From Dysgonomonas gadei ATCC BAA-286 (GTDB taxonomy: Bacteria > Bacteroidota > Bacteroidia > Bacteroidales > Dysgonomonadaceae), in contig NZ_GL891979.1 in the NCBI RefSeq assembly GCF_000213555.1, forward strand, positions 817,858 through 871,071: 53,214 nucleotides of DNA, given 5' to 3'. The translations under genes were made by a program, and so were the position numbers. The notes beneath the pieces were generated by a model. The model was not told where the DNA came from. It did not search any database and worked only from the letters and a program-made list of their open reading frames with translations. Below, piece by piece: positions 33,171 to 42,091 of this stretch. How positions within the stretch are numbered: position 1 is the stretch's first letter; every line of letters begins with the position of its first letter.

Positions 33171-36128
33171 ATGAAACGAATACCAGATATCAAAGATTTC
33201 CGTATCAAAGATACTTCATTCGCCAACCTGATGAATAAACGAATCTACAATGTTTTGCTGATAGCGACCAAATATGATTCATTTATTCTGGAAGACGACG
33301 GACGTATCGACGAACAGATTTTCAATGAATATACATCGCTTAACCTGAACTATCCACCCCGTTTTACACAGGTAGTTACTGAAGAAGAAGCTCTGACCGA
33401 ACTTAGTGAGAATCACTATGAACTCATAATTCAGATGCCGAATATGGACGAAACCGATATGTTTGCCACGGCAAAACATATAAAGGAACATTTTAATGAT
33501 ATACCGTTTGTTGTCCTTACCCCATTTTCGAGAGAAGTAACCAAGAGGCTGTCGCAGGAAGACCTGTCCGGCGTAGATTATGTGTTTAGCTGGCTCGGCA
33601 ATCCCGATCTACTACTGGCCATCATAAAACTGATAGAAGACGCGATGAATGCCGAACATGATACGGAAAGTGTAGGTGTACAGATTATCCTTCTTATCGA
33701 AGATTCGGTGCGGTTTTACTCATCGGCACTGCCAACCCTGTTCAAGATAGTTATGGAAGAGTCGAAAGAATTTTCGAAAGAAGCCCTGAACGAACACCAG
33801 CAGATGTTGCGTATGCGTGGCCGCCCTAAAATCATGCTTGCCCGTACCTACGAAGAAGCTGTAGGGATATATACCGAATATAAAGATAATATACTTGGTA
33901 TAGTGACCGATATGAGCTATATGCATGGGGGCACCAAGGACAAACTGGCTGGCTATAACTTTGCCAAATGGGTAAAGGAAAAGGATCGTTTCAAGCCGAT
34001 TGTCTTTACTTCGTCCGAAATAACGAACAAAGTATATGCAGACGAATTGGAATGCAGTTTTATCGATAAGAATTCGAAAAGCTTTCCCCGCGATTTAAGA
34101 AAACAGGTTGTAAATAATTTTGGTTTCGGCGACTTCGTTATTATCAATCCCGATACTCAGGAAGAGATATTCCGTATCCGCAACTTAAAAGATTTACAGA
34201 AAAATATATTTAATATACCAACCGATTCTCTGGTATATCATATGTCCCATAACCATTTCTCACGTTTTTTCTATTCCCGTGCACTGTTTCCGCTGGCAGA
34301 AGGGTTGAAGAAAATAGATATTTCGGACTTCGATAATGTGGAAGACGCCCGTCAGATCATTTATGATATGATAATAAAATACCGGCGTATCAAGAATTCG
34401 GGAATTGTAGCCGTTTTCGATAAAGACCGGTTCGACGAATTTTCCAATTTTGTGCGAATGGGAGATGGGTCTATAGGTGGAAAGGGGCGTAGTATTGCCT
34501 TTATGGATAACATTGTTAAAGAACATGCCGAACTGAACAATGACGAGAATATTGTAGTAAGGATTCCACGTACAGTAGTTTTGTCCACCGATCTCTTTGA
34601 TGAATTCATGGAAATAAACGACTTGTACCCCATTGCTTTATCCGACAGACCCGATGAGGAAATCCTCCGCTATTTCCTCAAAGCCGGATTACCCGACCGC
34701 CTGATTGAAGACTTTATGGCATTTCTGGATGTAGTAAAAGCGCCCGTAGCTGTACGCTCCTCAAGTTTATTGGAAGATTCCCATTACCAACCATTTGCCG
34801 GCGTCTATTCCACATATATGATACCATTGCTACCCGATAAGTATGAAATGCTGGGGCTTTTAGGGAAAGCGATTAAAGCCGTCTATGCATCTGTATTTTA
34901 CAGAGACAGCAAGACATATATGGTAGCCACACAAAACCTGATTGACCAGGAAAAAATGGCTATTGTATTACAGGAAGCCGTAGGAAGCCGTTATGGAGAC
35001 CATTTCTATCCTACATTGTCGGGAGTTGCCCGTTCACTCAATTTCTATCCTGTAGGTAATGAAAAACCTGAAGAAGGTATTGCAAATATTGTATTGGGAC
35101 TGGGAAAATATATTGTCGAGGGTGGAGCCAGCCTGCGCTTTTCGCCCGCTCATCCACATAATATAGTCCAACTAAGTTCCGTTGATTTTGCATTAAGAGA
35201 TACACAGCGCTTCTTTTATGCGTTGGATATGAAAGACACAGATAAGGAATTTTCTACAAATGACGGATTCAACCTATTGAAACTGAATCTGAAAGATGCA
35301 GAAAAAGACGGCTCTATCAAATATATATCATCTACTTACGATCCGGTAGACCAGGTGATTTATGACGGGTACTATGAAGGAGGGCGTAAAATCTTATCGT
35401 TTGTAAATATATTGCAACACAATGTTTTTCCTTTGGCTGAGATACTGAAACAAACGCTGAAAATAGGCCAGGAAGAAATGGGACGGGCAGTGGAAATAGA
35501 ATTTGCCGCCGACCTGAAAGACAAAGGAGAAGGTACTTTCTATCTGTTGCAGATACGCCCTATTGTACAAAACCGCGAGTTGCAAAGTGAAGACCTGTCG
35601 CAGATAAAGCCGGAACAGGAGATATTACATTCCACAAGTGCGCTCGGCCACGGGGTAACCAGTGATGTGTACGATATAGTTTATGTAAAAACCAAAAGCT
35701 TCAGCGCTGCAAATAATCAATCGATTGTCGCAGAAATAGACAGTATAAATAGAGAATTTCTGGATAACGATAAGAATTATGTACTTGTTGGTCCGGGAAG
35801 GTGGGGTAGTAGCGATCCCTGGCTGGGAATCCCGGTACGCTGGCCACAAATAAGCAATGCGAGGGTGCTTGTAGAAATTGCGCTGGATAACTATAAGATA
35901 GAACCAAGTCAGGGTACTCACTTTTTTCAGAACCTGACCTCTTTCGGAGTCGGCTATTTCTCTATCAATCCGTTTTTACAAAACGACGGACTATTTGACG
36001 AAGAATACCTGAACAGTCAGCCGGCTGTCTATGAAACAGAATATCTGCGCCATGTCCGTTTTCCTAGTCCGGTTATAATAAAAATAAACGGTAAGAAAAA
36101 GATCGGTGTGGTATTGAAACCCGAATAA
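33171..36128 (+). CDS. Receiver-PPDK/PEP-synthase ATP-binding domain fusion
   Basis: A 985-residue cytoplasmic protein found as 'PEP/pyruvate-binding' in Bacteroidetes. It contains two response-regulator-like domains. The first (about 25-155) lacks a clear acceptor; the second (about 170-320) has an intact acidic pair 'LLIEDS', acceptor D near 246 ('IVTDMSY'), 'FTSSE' and lysine 'DKNSK'. A PPDK N-terminal ATP-grasp follows (about 430-860), with 'GDGSIGGKGRSIAFM', 'VRSSSLLEDS' and 'LLQIRPIVQNRE'. The phosphohistidine swivel domain and the PEP/pyruvate barrel are absent, so it cannot carry out the full PEP synthase reaction. A phosphorylation-regulated ATP-dependent enzyme is likely; the substrate is unknown. 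Confidence 0.8.
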   Translation: MKRIPDIKDFRIKDTSFANLMNKRIYNVLLIATKYDSFILEDDGRIDEQIFNEYTSLNLNYPPRFTQVVTEEEALTELSENHYELIIQMPNMDETDMFATAKHIKEHFNDIPFVVLTPFSREVTKRLSQEDLSGVDYVFSWLGNPDLLLAIIKLIEDAMNAEHDTESVGVQIILLIEDSVRFYSSALPTLFKIVMEESKEFSKEALNEHQQMLRMRGRPKIMLARTYEEAVGIYTEYKDNILGIVTDMSYMHGGTKDKLAGYNFAKWVKEKDRFKPIVFTSSEITNKVYADELECSFIDKNSKSFPRDLRKQVVNNFGFGDFVIINPDTQEEIFRIRNLKDLQKNIFNIPTDSLVYHMSHNHFSRFFYSRALFPLAEGLKKIDISDFDNVEDARQIIYDMIIKYRRIKNSGIVAVFDKDRFDEFSNFVRMGDGSIGGKGRSIAFMDNIVKEHAELNNDENIVVRIPRTVVLSTDLFDEFMEINDLYPIALSDRPDEEILRYFLKAGLPDRLIEDFMAFLDVVKAPVAVRSSSLLEDSHYQPFAGVYSTYMIPLLPDKYEMLGLLGKAIKAVYASVFYRDSKTYMVATQNLIDQEKMAIVLQEAVGSRYGDHFYPTLSGVARSLNFYPVGNEKPEEGIANIVLGLGKYIVEGGASLRFSPAHPHNIVQLSSVDFALRDTQRFFYALDMKDTDKEFSTNDGFNLLKLNLKDAEKDGSIKYISSTYDPVDQVIYDGYYEGGRKILSFVNILQHNVFPLAEILKQTLKIGQEEMGRAVEIEFAADLKDKGEGTFYLLQIRPIVQNRELQSEDLSQIKPEQEILHSTSALGHGVTSDVYDIVYVKTKSFSAANNQSIVAEIDSINREFLDNDKNYVLVGPGRWGSSDPWLGIPVRWPQISNARVLVEIALDNYKIEPSQGTHFFQNLTSFGVGYFSINPFLQNDGLFDEEYLNSQPAVYETEYLRHVRFPSPVIIKINGKKKIGVVLKPE

Positions 36129-36146
36129 TAAAGTAATTATTTCCTC

Positions 36147-36548
36147 ATGAAAAAAGCAGTATTTATACAACTATTGTTTATCATAGTCCTGATGGTTAAT
36201 GCTCAGCATACCGGAAAGGCTACATTCTATGGAACTAAATTCAATAACAGGAAAACTGCCAGCGGAGAGATATACAGAAAAGACAGTATGGTATGCGCCC
36301 ATAAGACATATCCATTTGGGACACTATTAAAAGTAAAGAACCTGCATAACGATAAGGAAGTTGTTGTACGGGTAATAGACAGAGGGCCTTTCAGAAAAAA
36401 ATTCATTATAGATCTGTCTTATGCCGCAGCTAAAAAAATAGATATGTTAAGCCGTGGTGTTGCCGATGTAATGGTATCGGAACATAAATATAATTTGCCG
36501 GCACCTTTTACAATTTATATGTTTGATACGTTAAAGCTTCCAAAATAA
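36147..36548 (+). CDS. rlpA: RlpA-like septal-ring protein (double-psi beta-barrel)
   Basis: A 133-residue protein with a signal peptide (about 1-19, 'VLMVNAQ') and a DPBB_1 domain: 'GKATFYGTKFNNRKTASGEIYRKDSMVCAHKTYPFGTLLKVKNL' and 'VVVRVIDRGPFRKKFIIDLSYAAAKKIDM'. RlpA in other bacteria is a lytic transglycosylase acting on denuded glycans. The SPOR domain of longer versions is absent. It lies 18 bases after the PPDK-fusion gene and is probably cotranscribed. Only DPBB-type lytic activity is inferred. Confidence 0.85.
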   Translation: MKKAVFIQLLFIIVLMVNAQHTGKATFYGTKFNNRKTASGEIYRKDSMVCAHKTYPFGTLLKVKNLHNDKEVVVRVIDRGPFRKKFIIDLSYAAAKKIDMLSRGVADVMVSEHKYNLPAPFTIYMFDTLKLPK

Positions 36549-36584
36549 GCAGGGAAACCGAATTATTTTTATTAAATTTGAAAT

Positions 36585-36604
36585 TGTCAGATAAATCGTA
36601 GTGA
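36585..36604 (+). repeat. Short stretch resembling the IS481 end
   Basis: TGTCAGATAAATCGTAGTGA resembles TGTCAGATTAAATCGTGACT at 509-528, with one base missing in the shared first half. It lies in a gap between rlpA and tRNA-Cys. It may be a solo remnant of an insertion sequence or a coincidence. Confidence 0.25.
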
Positions 36605-36743
36605 GCATCAGAATCAAATCGGCATTTACCTATAATCCTAAATAATAAGTAAATACAGGATTTTATAATAATCGAAATTCTTTTGCGTTCTATACTATAA
36701 CCGGAGAGAGCCTTGGTTTCGGGATAAAAAAATTTATAAAAAC

Positions 36744-36773
36744 TTGTCTGTTGAATAAATTGTTATATCTTTG
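36744..36773 (+). promoter_or_regulatory. Bacteroidetes-type promoter of tRNA-Cys
   Basis: TTG at 36744-36746 and TATCTTTG at 36766-36773 are separated by 19 bases, as in the -33/-7 Bacteroidetes consensus (TTTG, TAnnTTTG). Transcription would start a few bases before the tRNA. Confidence 0.65.
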
Positions 36774-36791
36774 CATTCGCTAACCAAAAAT

Positions 36792-36865
36792 GGTTCCTTG
36801 GCCGAGTGGTTAGGCACCGGTCTGCAAAACCGTTGACGGCGGTTCGAATCCGCCAGGAACCTCCA
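36792..36865 (+). tRNA. tRNA-Cys (anticodon GCA)
   Basis: Acceptor stem GGTTCCT / AGGAACC with discriminator T and an encoded CCA (36863-36865). The anticodon loop CTGCAAA gives GCA. The D-arm GCCGAGTGGTTAGGC and the T-arm GCGGTTCGAATCCGC are standard. Confidence 0.95.
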
Positions 36866-37043
36866 AAAGAGCAAACTTTTAGGCTTTATTTTATGATAAT
36901 AATCACTTTGGGTTATTATCTTCTAAAAAAGAATAAAATCCATAATAATTATTTTATAAATAGTATTTGAACTACCAAAAGGTTATTCCTTAATTATTTT
37001 TTGAAAATACATACAAAATCAGTATAATTTAATATAGATATAC

Positions 37044-38954
37044 ATGCGTATATATAACATTCTTGAGCTTAACGAAAAGCTCACAATAGAACTAAGAACT
37101 ATCGCTAAAGAACTTGGAATCAGACGGCCCGACGCTTATAAAAAAGATGAACTTATCTATAAGATATTAGATGAACAGGCCATTATGGAAGCTAAAAATA
37201 AAAATTCGGAAAGCTACCAAAGTGAAGATAGGATAGAACAACAGCAGAAAAAATCGCAAGCTGCTGCTAAAGGAAAACAAAAAGCCCAGAATCAAACAAA
37301 AAAACAGGACCAAACTCCTAAACCTCAAACCACACCTCCTGCTCCTGCAAAAGAAACAAAAGTAGCAGCCGTACAGCCAAAGAAAGAGGACACTCCAAAA
37401 CCAACCCCTCAGAAAGAGGTAAAAAAGGAAGCTAAACCGGAACCGGTTAAAGCCCCTGTAGAAGAGAAGAAAGAAGCTACTGCACCCGTTGTAGCTGCTG
37501 AAAAAGCTCCGCAGAAGGAAATTATTGTTAAAAAAAATAACGGAGAGCCGAAGGAAAATAAACCTGAGGCCGAAGCCAAGCCACAACAACCGGCAGCAAA
37601 ACCAACACAGTTGGTTTTCCGTTCAAACAAGGTGAGAGAAGAAGAGCCGCAGGAACCTATTCCGGGATTGCCTTTGCTTAGCCCACTGGAAGTAGATTCG
37701 GAAGTTACCCCTGTAGAAATTGTAGTACCTGAAGTCCCTGCAAAACCTGCAGCCAAGCAATCGCAACAAAATCAACAGCATAACAATAATAATCAGAAAC
37801 AAAATAACCAACAACAGGATAATAAACAATTCGATTTCGAAGGTATATTGAATGCTACCGGCGTACTCGAAATTATGCAGGAAGGTTACGGATTTTTACG
37901 TTCGTCCGACTATAATTATATGTCATCTCCTGACGATGTTTATATTTCTCAATCGCAGATCCGTCTGTTTGGCCTTAAAACAGGCGATATTGTAGAAGGT
38001 CCCATTCGTCCTCCAAAAGAATCGGAAAAATTTTTCCCTTTAGTAAAAGTAGACAGAATCAACGGACGCACACCGGACGAAGTTCGCGACCGTGTTCCGT
38101 TCGACCATCTGAAGCCACTTTTTCCGGATGAGAAATTTAAGCTCACAAAGGGCCGCAATGATAACTTATCGTGCCGTGTAGTGGATCTATTCTCTCCGAT
38201 AGGAAAAGGACAGCGCGGACTTATCGTTGCACAGCCGAAAACGGGTAAAACCACATTACTGAAAGATATTGCAAACGCTATTGCCGACAATCATCCCGAA
38301 GTATATATGATTGTACTTCTTATCGATGAACGTCCTGAAGAGGTAACAGACATGGAACGCAGTGTAAATGCAGAGGTGATTGCTTCTACATTTGATGAGC
38401 CGGCCGACCGCCACGTAAAAATAGCAGAAATAGTACTCAATAAAGCTAAACGGATGGTAGAATGCGGACATGACGTAGTTATCCTCCTCGATTCCATTAC
38501 CCGTCTGGCACGTGCTTACAATACAGTGCAACCGGCATCGGGTAAAGTACTGACTGGGGGTGTAGATGCAAACGCCCTGCACAAACCGAAACGTTTCTTC
38601 GGAGCTGCCCGTAATATAGAAAACGGAGGTTCGCTTACCATTATAGCTACTGCGCTTACAGAAACAGGTTCTAAGATGGATGATGTTATCTTCGAAGAAT
38701 TTAAAGGTACTGGTAATATGGAACTTCAACTCGACCGTAAACTATCCAACAAACGTATCTTCCCTGCTGTGGATATCATTGCATCCAGTACACGTCGCGA
38801 CGACCTGCTGCTTAGCAACGATACACTCAGCCGTATGTGGGTTCTGCGCAACTTCTTATCGGATATGAATTCGGTGGAGGCAATGCAGTTCCTCGAAAAC
38901 AGATTGAGAAAGACAATAAATAACGAAGAATTTCTCATTTCGATGAACGACTGA
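37044..38954 (+). CDS. rho: Transcription termination factor Rho with long disordered insert
   Basis: A 636-residue Rho (E. coli: 419). The N-terminal helical domain (about 1-45, 'YNILELNEKLTIELRTIAKELGIRRPDAYKKDEL') is followed by a low-complexity segment of about 215 residues (45-262) rich in Q, K, P, A, E and N, with runs such as 'QQNQQHNNNNQKQNNQQQDNKQ'. Then come the cold-shock RNA-binding domain (about 262-345, 'FDFEGILNATGVLEIMQEGYGFLRS') and the RecA-type ATPase with P-loop 'AQPKTGKTT' (near 395) and Walker B 'VVILLDSITRLARAYN'. Such insertions are typical of Bacteroidetes Rho, and in Bacteroides the disordered region has been linked to phase separation. Confidence 0.97.
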   Translation: MRIYNILELNEKLTIELRTIAKELGIRRPDAYKKDELIYKILDEQAIMEAKNKNSESYQSEDRIEQQQKKSQAAAKGKQKAQNQTKKQDQTPKPQTTPPAPAKETKVAAVQPKKEDTPKPTPQKEVKKEAKPEPVKAPVEEKKEATAPVVAAEKAPQKEIIVKKNNGEPKENKPEAEAKPQQPAAKPTQLVFRSNKVREEEPQEPIPGLPLLSPLEVDSEVTPVEIVVPEVPAKPAAKQSQQNQQHNNNNQKQNNQQQDNKQFDFEGILNATGVLEIMQEGYGFLRSSDYNYMSSPDDVYISQSQIRLFGLKTGDIVEGPIRPPKESEKFFPLVKVDRINGRTPDEVRDRVPFDHLKPLFPDEKFKLTKGRNDNLSCRVVDLFSPIGKGQRGLIVAQPKTGKTTLLKDIANAIADNHPEVYMIVLLIDERPEEVTDMERSVNAEVIASTFDEPADRHVKIAEIVLNKAKRMVECGHDVVILLDSITRLARAYNTVQPASGKVLTGGVDANALHKPKRFFGAARNIENGGSLTIIATALTETGSKMDDVIFEEFKGTGNMELQLDRKLSNKRIFPAVDIIASSTRRDDLLLSNDTLSRMWVLRNFLSDMNSVEAMQFLENRLRKTINNEEFLISMND

Positions 38955-38982
38955 TAGAAGATATTTATAATATTAAATACTT

Positions 38983-39019
38983 AAAGCAAGGGAAAAAGGT
39001 TTAACTTTACCCTTGCTTT
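38983..39019 (+). terminator. Rho gene terminator
   Basis: Perfect 10-base arms AAAGCAAGGG (38983-38992) and CCCTTGCTTT (39010-39019) around a 17-base loop, followed by a T run. It lies 29 bases after the rho stop. Confidence 0.8.
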
Positions 39020-39181
39020 TTTATTTCAAAAAAACGGATAGTGCTTTTGTTTGCATATTATAAACAAGTTATTATTGCCAGACGTTTACATAAAGAGCAT
39101 ATTAAAAGTAGCTTTAAAACAGATTGGATATTCATTATTTTTGCTACTTCCTTATATTCATCACTTTAACTAAATAGTTTT

Positions 39182-40120
39182 ATGGGACATAATCATAACC
39201 ACGATGATCACAATCATGGGCATTCACACGGAGGTCATAGCCATAGTCACAACGCAAACAAAAAAGCATTGACTATCAGTTTTTTTCTGATATCCGGATT
39301 TATGTTTATCGAATTTATCGGGGGATATCTGACAAATAGTCTGGCATTAATTTCCGATGCAGGGCATATGTTAAGCGATGCCGTAGCATTAGGTTTAAGT
39401 CTAAGCGCACTAATCTTCGGAGCGAGAGCAGCTACTCCGTCCAAAACATATGGTTATAAACGTTTCGAAATTCTGGCTGCATTATTGAATGGAATTGTAT
39501 TGGTACTATTGGCTGTTTTTATCTGTAAAGAAGCCATCGAACGCCTGTCTTCTCCGCCTCAGGTAATAGGCAAGGGGATGATGATAATATCTACTATAGG
39601 ATTGATCATTAATATTATTGTTGCGTGGATATTGCATTCACAGGGTTCTACCGAAGAAAATCTGAATGTCCGCAGTGCATTTCTTCATGTTATCGGAGAT
39701 TTGCTAGGATCAGTAGGCGCTATTATTGCGGCTGTGCTTATTATGCTGTTCGGTTGGTATATAGCCGACCCGATAGCCAGTATGATTGTTTCCTTATTAG
39801 TACTTTACAGTGGCTGGAATGTGCTCAAAGAATCCGTAAACATACTGATGGAAGCCAAGCCTTCCCGTATCGATTCGGAAGAGGTAGTAAATGTACTCAG
39901 ATCGGTAAATGGGGTAGAGGGTGTCCATGATCTACATATATGGATGATAACATCCGACTTCTCCGTGATGACCGTACACCTCAAAGTAAATCCCGAAGCG
40001 GATCGCGACCTTATCTTGGAAAAAGCAAAACAATCGATCGGCAAGCAATTCGGCATCAGACATGTTACTATACAAACCGAAGGCCGTGAGTTGTGCCTGT
40101 GCGACGAATCATGTAATTGA
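39182..40120 (+). CDS. Cation diffusion facilitator (Zn/Cd/Co efflux)
   Basis: A 312-residue CDF protein with a histidine-rich N-terminus ('GHNHNHDDHNHGHSHGGHSHSHN', likely metal-binding) and six membrane segments. The metal-site HxxxD motifs are 'DAGHMLSDA' (segment 2) and 'HVIGDLLGS' (segment 5). A C-terminal cytoplasmic ferredoxin-like domain follows ('VNVLRSVNGVEGVHDLHIWMIT') with Cys residues near the end ('LCLCDESC'). It expels divalent metals, most likely zinc, in exchange for protons. It resembles CzcD/ZitB. It is monocistronic and convergent with the next gene, three bases away. Confidence 0.93.
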   Translation: MGHNHNHDDHNHGHSHGGHSHSHNANKKALTISFFLISGFMFIEFIGGYLTNSLALISDAGHMLSDAVALGLSLSALIFGARAATPSKTYGYKRFEILAALLNGIVLVLLAVFICKEAIERLSSPPQVIGKGMMIISTIGLIINIIVAWILHSQGSTEENLNVRSAFLHVIGDLLGSVGAIIAAVLIMLFGWYIADPIASMIVSLLVLYSGWNVLKESVNILMEAKPSRIDSEEVVNVLRSVNGVEGVHDLHIWMITSDFSVMTVHLKVNPEADRDLILEKAKQSIGKQFGIRHVTIQTEGRELCLCDESCN

Positions 40121-40123
40121 TGG

Positions 40124-42091
40124 TTATTCCTTCACCAATACTATCATTTCCGAGAATTTCTTAATCATATTAGCAAAAGACATTTTCAGGCTATTGTAAT
40201 CTTTTGCCTGATATACACTTTGTTTCAGATTATAACCGGCAGATACCATTATTTTGCTACTATCTCGCTCTATTGCATAATTTATAGCGATTAAATTATC
40301 ATCCACGCTGAGTGATTCAGGTATATATTCGACCTTATACCCTTCAGGAATCTCGATTGTAGACCGGTATATGTCTCCCCTGATATATACCATATCCACA
40401 AGATTGGAACGGCTTGTCTGTTTAAATGGATTTTCACTTATCGACAGATTACAAAAAGGATTCAGAAACAATTTATTATTATTGTTCTCTAAAGGTGCAT
40501 CAAATGAGAACGAGAAAACAAAAGGCTTACTTAACCTATCTACTGGAACAACCTCTATCTTATCATCTTTTACTTCTATATTATTATCATTTTTAAGATA
40601 TGCAGACAGATTATTATCCTTCCCTAAATGGATGGTACGGTATTTATACGCATTAAGCCCTGTTCCTATATATTTGGCATCAACAGCCATCTTTCCTTCT
40701 TCCGGTAATATCTTTAATGTAAAATCCTTTTGACCTATAGAAAGCGCCTTTTGCCGGATAACAGCCCATTCTTCCGACTTGGGTTTTATAATCAGCCCCT
40801 CTATATTCAGACACCGTTCCGGCAAGTCGCTAAAGTATAACAAAGGTTCGGTGGCATCTATGAAATATATCTTGTCTTCGACTTTGACCATGGCGATGAC
40901 ATAATTGAAAAATTGCTGAAAAGGATGTCCTTTACTTATCGCTCCGTTTTTACGTGTACTTAAAACAACCGGATATACATCTACTCCGGCTGCTTGTAAC
41001 AAGCCGACAAGGAAAAGATTAATATTGCCTACATTACCTTTCTGCTGTTTAAGAAAATCAGATAAGCCTACTTGCGCATACTTTCCATTGTTGCCATCCC
41101 AATTATACTTCGATTTAACGTATTGAGTAATTATATCTATCTTATCAATAACCGGTTTGTCAGTTAAATCAAGAGTTGCTATTACTTTTTTTCCTTCTTT
41201 CTCGCTGTTCCTTATATACTTACCAAAGTCACTATTTTTAAGAAAATCATCACACATAGCCGGCCATGTAGTCATAATTTCGCGTTTACCACCGGTAGGA
41301 TAATAGATCTTTGATAACTGAAAGTTAAGGCTAATCATGTAGTCCTGTGCAGATGTAATAAATTCTTCATCCCTAAATGCAGGAATGTCTTTCATCCCAA
41401 AAGTATATTCCACCTCTTTATATACCAATCGTCCGAAACGGATTTCATCATTCAGGGTTTTGGAAGTCATTTCATCCAGTTTATTCGCCCCTTTCAAAAT
41501 ATAAGTGTATTCGTAATATGGCATAGCCCTGTACTTCAACTGGCTCTGTATGACCGGAATACTACCTTGAAAATCCCATTTCCTCATATTGAAAAAATAT
41601 GGGGTTGATACCTTATAACTAAACTCTATAACCGAACCTTCCCGCACATCGGCCAGTGCTATCTTCTTTACTTGTAGATTTTCATTTATTTTCTCTTCAA
41701 ATATATTTTTATTTATAAGCTCTGTTTTCTTTAGTTGCCCATCTTCGAAATTATAAGTAGTGGCCTGTATGTCTTCAATATTTTCCCAATCCATTCCTTC
41801 CATATAATATGGTATTTCGAAATTTGCATATTTGACACCGGCCTGTTTGAGAATCTTTATCTTAATACGCTTCTCCATACGAAGCAAAAAACCACGGGTA
41901 TTATCTCCCTGAAAATAATATTTTCCAAGATCGTAAATCACCAGCGCCTCGGCATCCTTATCCTTTTCATATTCAGTCATCGACATTTCATACTGAGTCA
42001 CCTTACCGGCTTCCTGTGTATAATCAGCCTGAGAAAACAGGCTCATTGTTATATGAAACAATAGGAAAGAAATAGCAATCGTTTTTTTCAT
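40124..42091 (-). CDS. DUF3857 / transglutaminase-like protein, catalytic residues lost
   Basis: A 655-residue exported protein: signal peptide (about 1-20, 'TMSLFSQ'), a DUF3857 beta-rich domain (about 50-230) and a transglutaminase-like domain (about 260-420), then a beta-sandwich tail. The expected catalytic Cys loop reads 'QKGNVGNINLFLVGLLQAAGVDVYPV' with no Cys, and the His position is a Tyr ('FFNYVIAMV'), while 'FIDAT' keeps the Asp. It is therefore probably a binding pseudo-enzyme. It overlaps the end of the paralogous gene upstream by four bases (ATGA-type), so the two are translated together. No function is established. Confidence 0.75.
   Translation of the reverse strand: MKKTIAISFLLFHITMSLFSQADYTQEAGKVTQYEMSMTEYEKDKDAEALVIYDLGKYYFQGDNTRGFLLRMEKRIKIKILKQAGVKYANFEIPYYMEGMDWENIEDIQATTYNFEDGQLKKTELINKNIFEEKINENLQVKKIALADVREGSVIEFSYKVSTPYFFNMRKWDFQGSIPVIQSQLKYRAMPYYEYTYILKGANKLDEMTSKTLNDEIRFGRLVYKEVEYTFGMKDIPAFRDEEFITSAQDYMISLNFQLSKIYYPTGGKREIMTTWPAMCDDFLKNSDFGKYIRNSEKEGKKVIATLDLTDKPVIDKIDIITQYVKSKYNWDGNNGKYAQVGLSDFLKQQKGNVGNINLFLVGLLQAAGVDVYPVVLSTRKNGAISKGHPFQQFFNYVIAMVKVEDKIYFIDATEPLLYFSDLPERCLNIEGLIIKPKSEEWAVIRQKALSIGQKDFTLKILPEEGKMAVDAKYIGTGLNAYKYRTIHLGKDNNLSAYLKNDNNIEVKDDKIEVVPVDRLSKPFVFSFSFDAPLENNNNKLFLNPFCNLSISENPFKQTSRSNLVDMVYIRGDIYRSTIEIPEGYKVEYIPESLSVDDNLIAINYAIERDSSKIMVSAGYNLKQSVYQAKDYNSLKMSFANMIKKFSEMIVLVKE

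Noticed and set aside
33171..36128. Naming the protein phosphoenolpyruvate synthase
   Set aside because: The phosphohistidine and PEP-binding domains needed for that reaction are absent.
36549..36791. Protein gene between rlpA and tRNA-Cys
   Set aside because: No open frame longer than a few dozen codons; only promoter signals and the IS-end-like stretch.
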